From assembly GCF_041860085.1 (NCBI RefSeq), contig NZ_CP124747.1:558001-622000 (forward strand): a stretch of 64,000 nucleotides of DNA. The letters run 5' to 3'. The notes under the pieces were generated by a model. The model saw nothing but the letters and a program-made list of their open reading frames with translations, was not told the DNA's origin and made no database searches. Positions 63,104 through 64,000 of the stretch are shown piece by piece. Source of the stretch: Schlesneria sp. DSM 10557 (GTDB taxonomy: Bacteria > Planctomycetota > Planctomycetia > Planctomycetales > Planctomycetaceae). A program made the translations under genes and the position numbers. Position 1 is the stretch's first letter, and every line of letters begins with the position of its first letter.

Positions 63104-64000
63104 ATGAAACGTCGGGCGTTTACACTGATCGAACTGCTGGTTGTGATTGCGATTATCGCTGTCCTGATTGCCTTGCTCCTGCCAGCGGTTCAGCAGGCGC
63201 GCGAAGCGGCCCGCCGAACGCAGTGCAAGAACAATTTGAAGCAACTTGGGCTGGCGCTTCACAACTATGAAAGCACCCACTCGACGTTTCCGCCCAACCT
63301 CGTCCCGGGTGGCAACTATGCCTACAGTGCGGGGAACTGGGGGGTGCTCGCTTATCTCAGCCCCTACATCGATCAGGCAAACCTCTACAACCTGATGAAT
63401 CTGAACGCTCCGACATATGCGGCGACCGCTCCCTACGACATTGCCGATCCGAACAATCAGATTGCTGCAGGGACCATCATTCCGTCATTTCTGTGTCCCA
63501 GTGACAAGTCGAAGTCTCTTGGTGGAGCTTACGGCGTCGCAGCCCTGGGGCCCTCGAACTATTGCGGGAATCAGGGAAGTGGCGTTTATGCGTCGGGAAA
63601 CGGATCGCCGTACAACTCTGACGGTGTGATGTTCGCCAATTCGAAGGTTCGCATTGCCGACATCAGTGACGGGACCAGCAACACTGCGTGTATGTCCGAA
63701 AGTATTCTAGGGGAAGGGGCAACAAACTCAGCCGGACCTGTGCCCCCGAATGGGGCTCAAAAGTCGTATGCCTATCTCACGACGTACGGAACCGTGGATG
63801 ATGCCGCTTGTGCATCAGCGTCGATGTGGAACGTTCAGACCCTGCGTCAGTTTCTCTGGTTCTCGGGCGAGATACGCAATACGTCGTACAATCACTACTA
63901 CACCCCGAATTCCAAGAACTGGGACTGTATCACCAATTCAGCGGCTGCCGGCTACACTGCGGTCGGCTGGAAGGCGGCCCGAAGTATGCACGTAGGTGGA
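63104..64000 (+). CDS. DUF1559 pseudopilin-like protein, 3' end cut by window
   Basis: The frame is open from the ATG at 63104 to the window edge (299 codons). It starts with a type IV pilin-like leader RRAFTLIELLVVIAIIAVL, with the prepilin cleavage site before F. The segment LLPAVQQAREAARRTQCKNNLKQLGLALHNY is the classic DUF1559 (SBP_bac_10) stretch. DISDGTSNTACMSES is the other family mark. These proteins are highly multiplied in planctomycetes, with probable roles in surface or secretion structures. The C-terminal part is missing. Confidence 0.93.
   Translation, partial: MKRRAFTLIELLVVIAIIAVLIALLLPAVQQAREAARRTQCKNNLKQLGLALHNYESTHSTFPPNLVPGGNYAYSAGNWGVLAYLSPYIDQANLYNLMNLNAPTYAATAPYDIADPNNQIAAGTIIPSFLCPSDKSKSLGGAYGVAALGPSNYCGNQGSGVYASGNGSPYNSDGVMFANSKVRIADISDGTSNTACMSESILGEGATNSAGPVPPNGAQKSYAYLTTYGTVDDAACASASMWNVQTLRQFLWFSGEIRNTSYNHYYTPNSKNWDCITNSAAAGYTAVGWKAARSMHVGG

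Noticed and set aside
1-64000. Insertion sequence, prophage or integrated element
   Set aside because: No transposase, integrase, phage structural gene or long terminal inverted repeats were found on either strand.

Overview
The window reads as a chromosomal segment of a Planctomycetota bacterium, most likely order Planctomycetales. The evidence is the gene content: paired DUF1549/DUF1553 and DUF1501 proteins, a DUF1592 plus DUF1552 pair, two very large PVC-type heme proteins, an exported sulfatase, a DUF1559 pseudopilin-like protein, a PEP-CTERM protein, DUF4159 and MoxR. GC content looks moderate (mid-50s by eye). A Schlesneria-like genus is possible but cannot be fixed from this window. 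No phage, insertion sequence, integrase or CRISPR array is visible. Genes at both window edges are cut.

Layout. 1-6100: a truncated small coiled-coil protein, a Prc/Tsp-type tail-specific protease with a strong terminator, a two-gene ABC-2 exporter and an MFS transporter. 6200-15550: a Tat-exported protein of unknown function, then a XylR-like regulator facing a DUF1549/DUF1553 cytochrome and a DUF1501 protein, then a polytopic glycosyltransferase-like membrane protein. 15650-22200 (minus strand): the DUF1552/DUF1592 pair, an aminotransferase and a DUF3500 protein. 22600-26460: a CAU tRNA, DsbA/FrnE-like and DUF1643-like genes overlapping by 1 base, a secreted propeller-like protein and small membrane proteins. 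27250-31900 (minus): two DUF1501 proteins followed by a sulfatase. 32500-36000: an OB-fold-like protein, a degenerate 218-bp tandem repeat and a large TolC-like lipoprotein with a hairpin leader. 36000-49730 (minus): a PVC heme protein, the operon TPR-metallopeptidase/DUF4159/MoxR, ilvN-ilvC and a second PVC heme protein. 50200-57200: a PEP-CTERM protein, two small unknown genes, a zinc-ribbon membrane protein, an alpha/beta hydrolase, a cyclase-like toroid with a heme motif and a Pro/Tyr-rich exported protein. 57700-64000: an SbcD/YhaO-like nuclease, the operon PhyH/MFS/ArsI-like fusion, a lipoprotein and a truncated DUF1559 gene.

How it fits together. Five exported proteins carry CxxCH heme motifs, and several sit with exported sulfatase-like or DUF1501/DUF1552 proteins. 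This is the usual planctomycete arrangement for extracellular or periplasmic breakdown of complex glycans. The XylR-like regulator next to one such pair suggests sugar-responsive control. The most unusual unit is the minus-strand operon at 59210-62485. It joins a PhyH-type dioxygenase, an MFS carrier and a VOC protein that keeps the ArsI/CadI metal ligands and Cys pair but is fused to an ArsM-like C-terminal region. A small-molecule or organoarsenical detoxification module is a testable reading. Functions are inferred from recognisable motifs and remembered family features; no database search was run.
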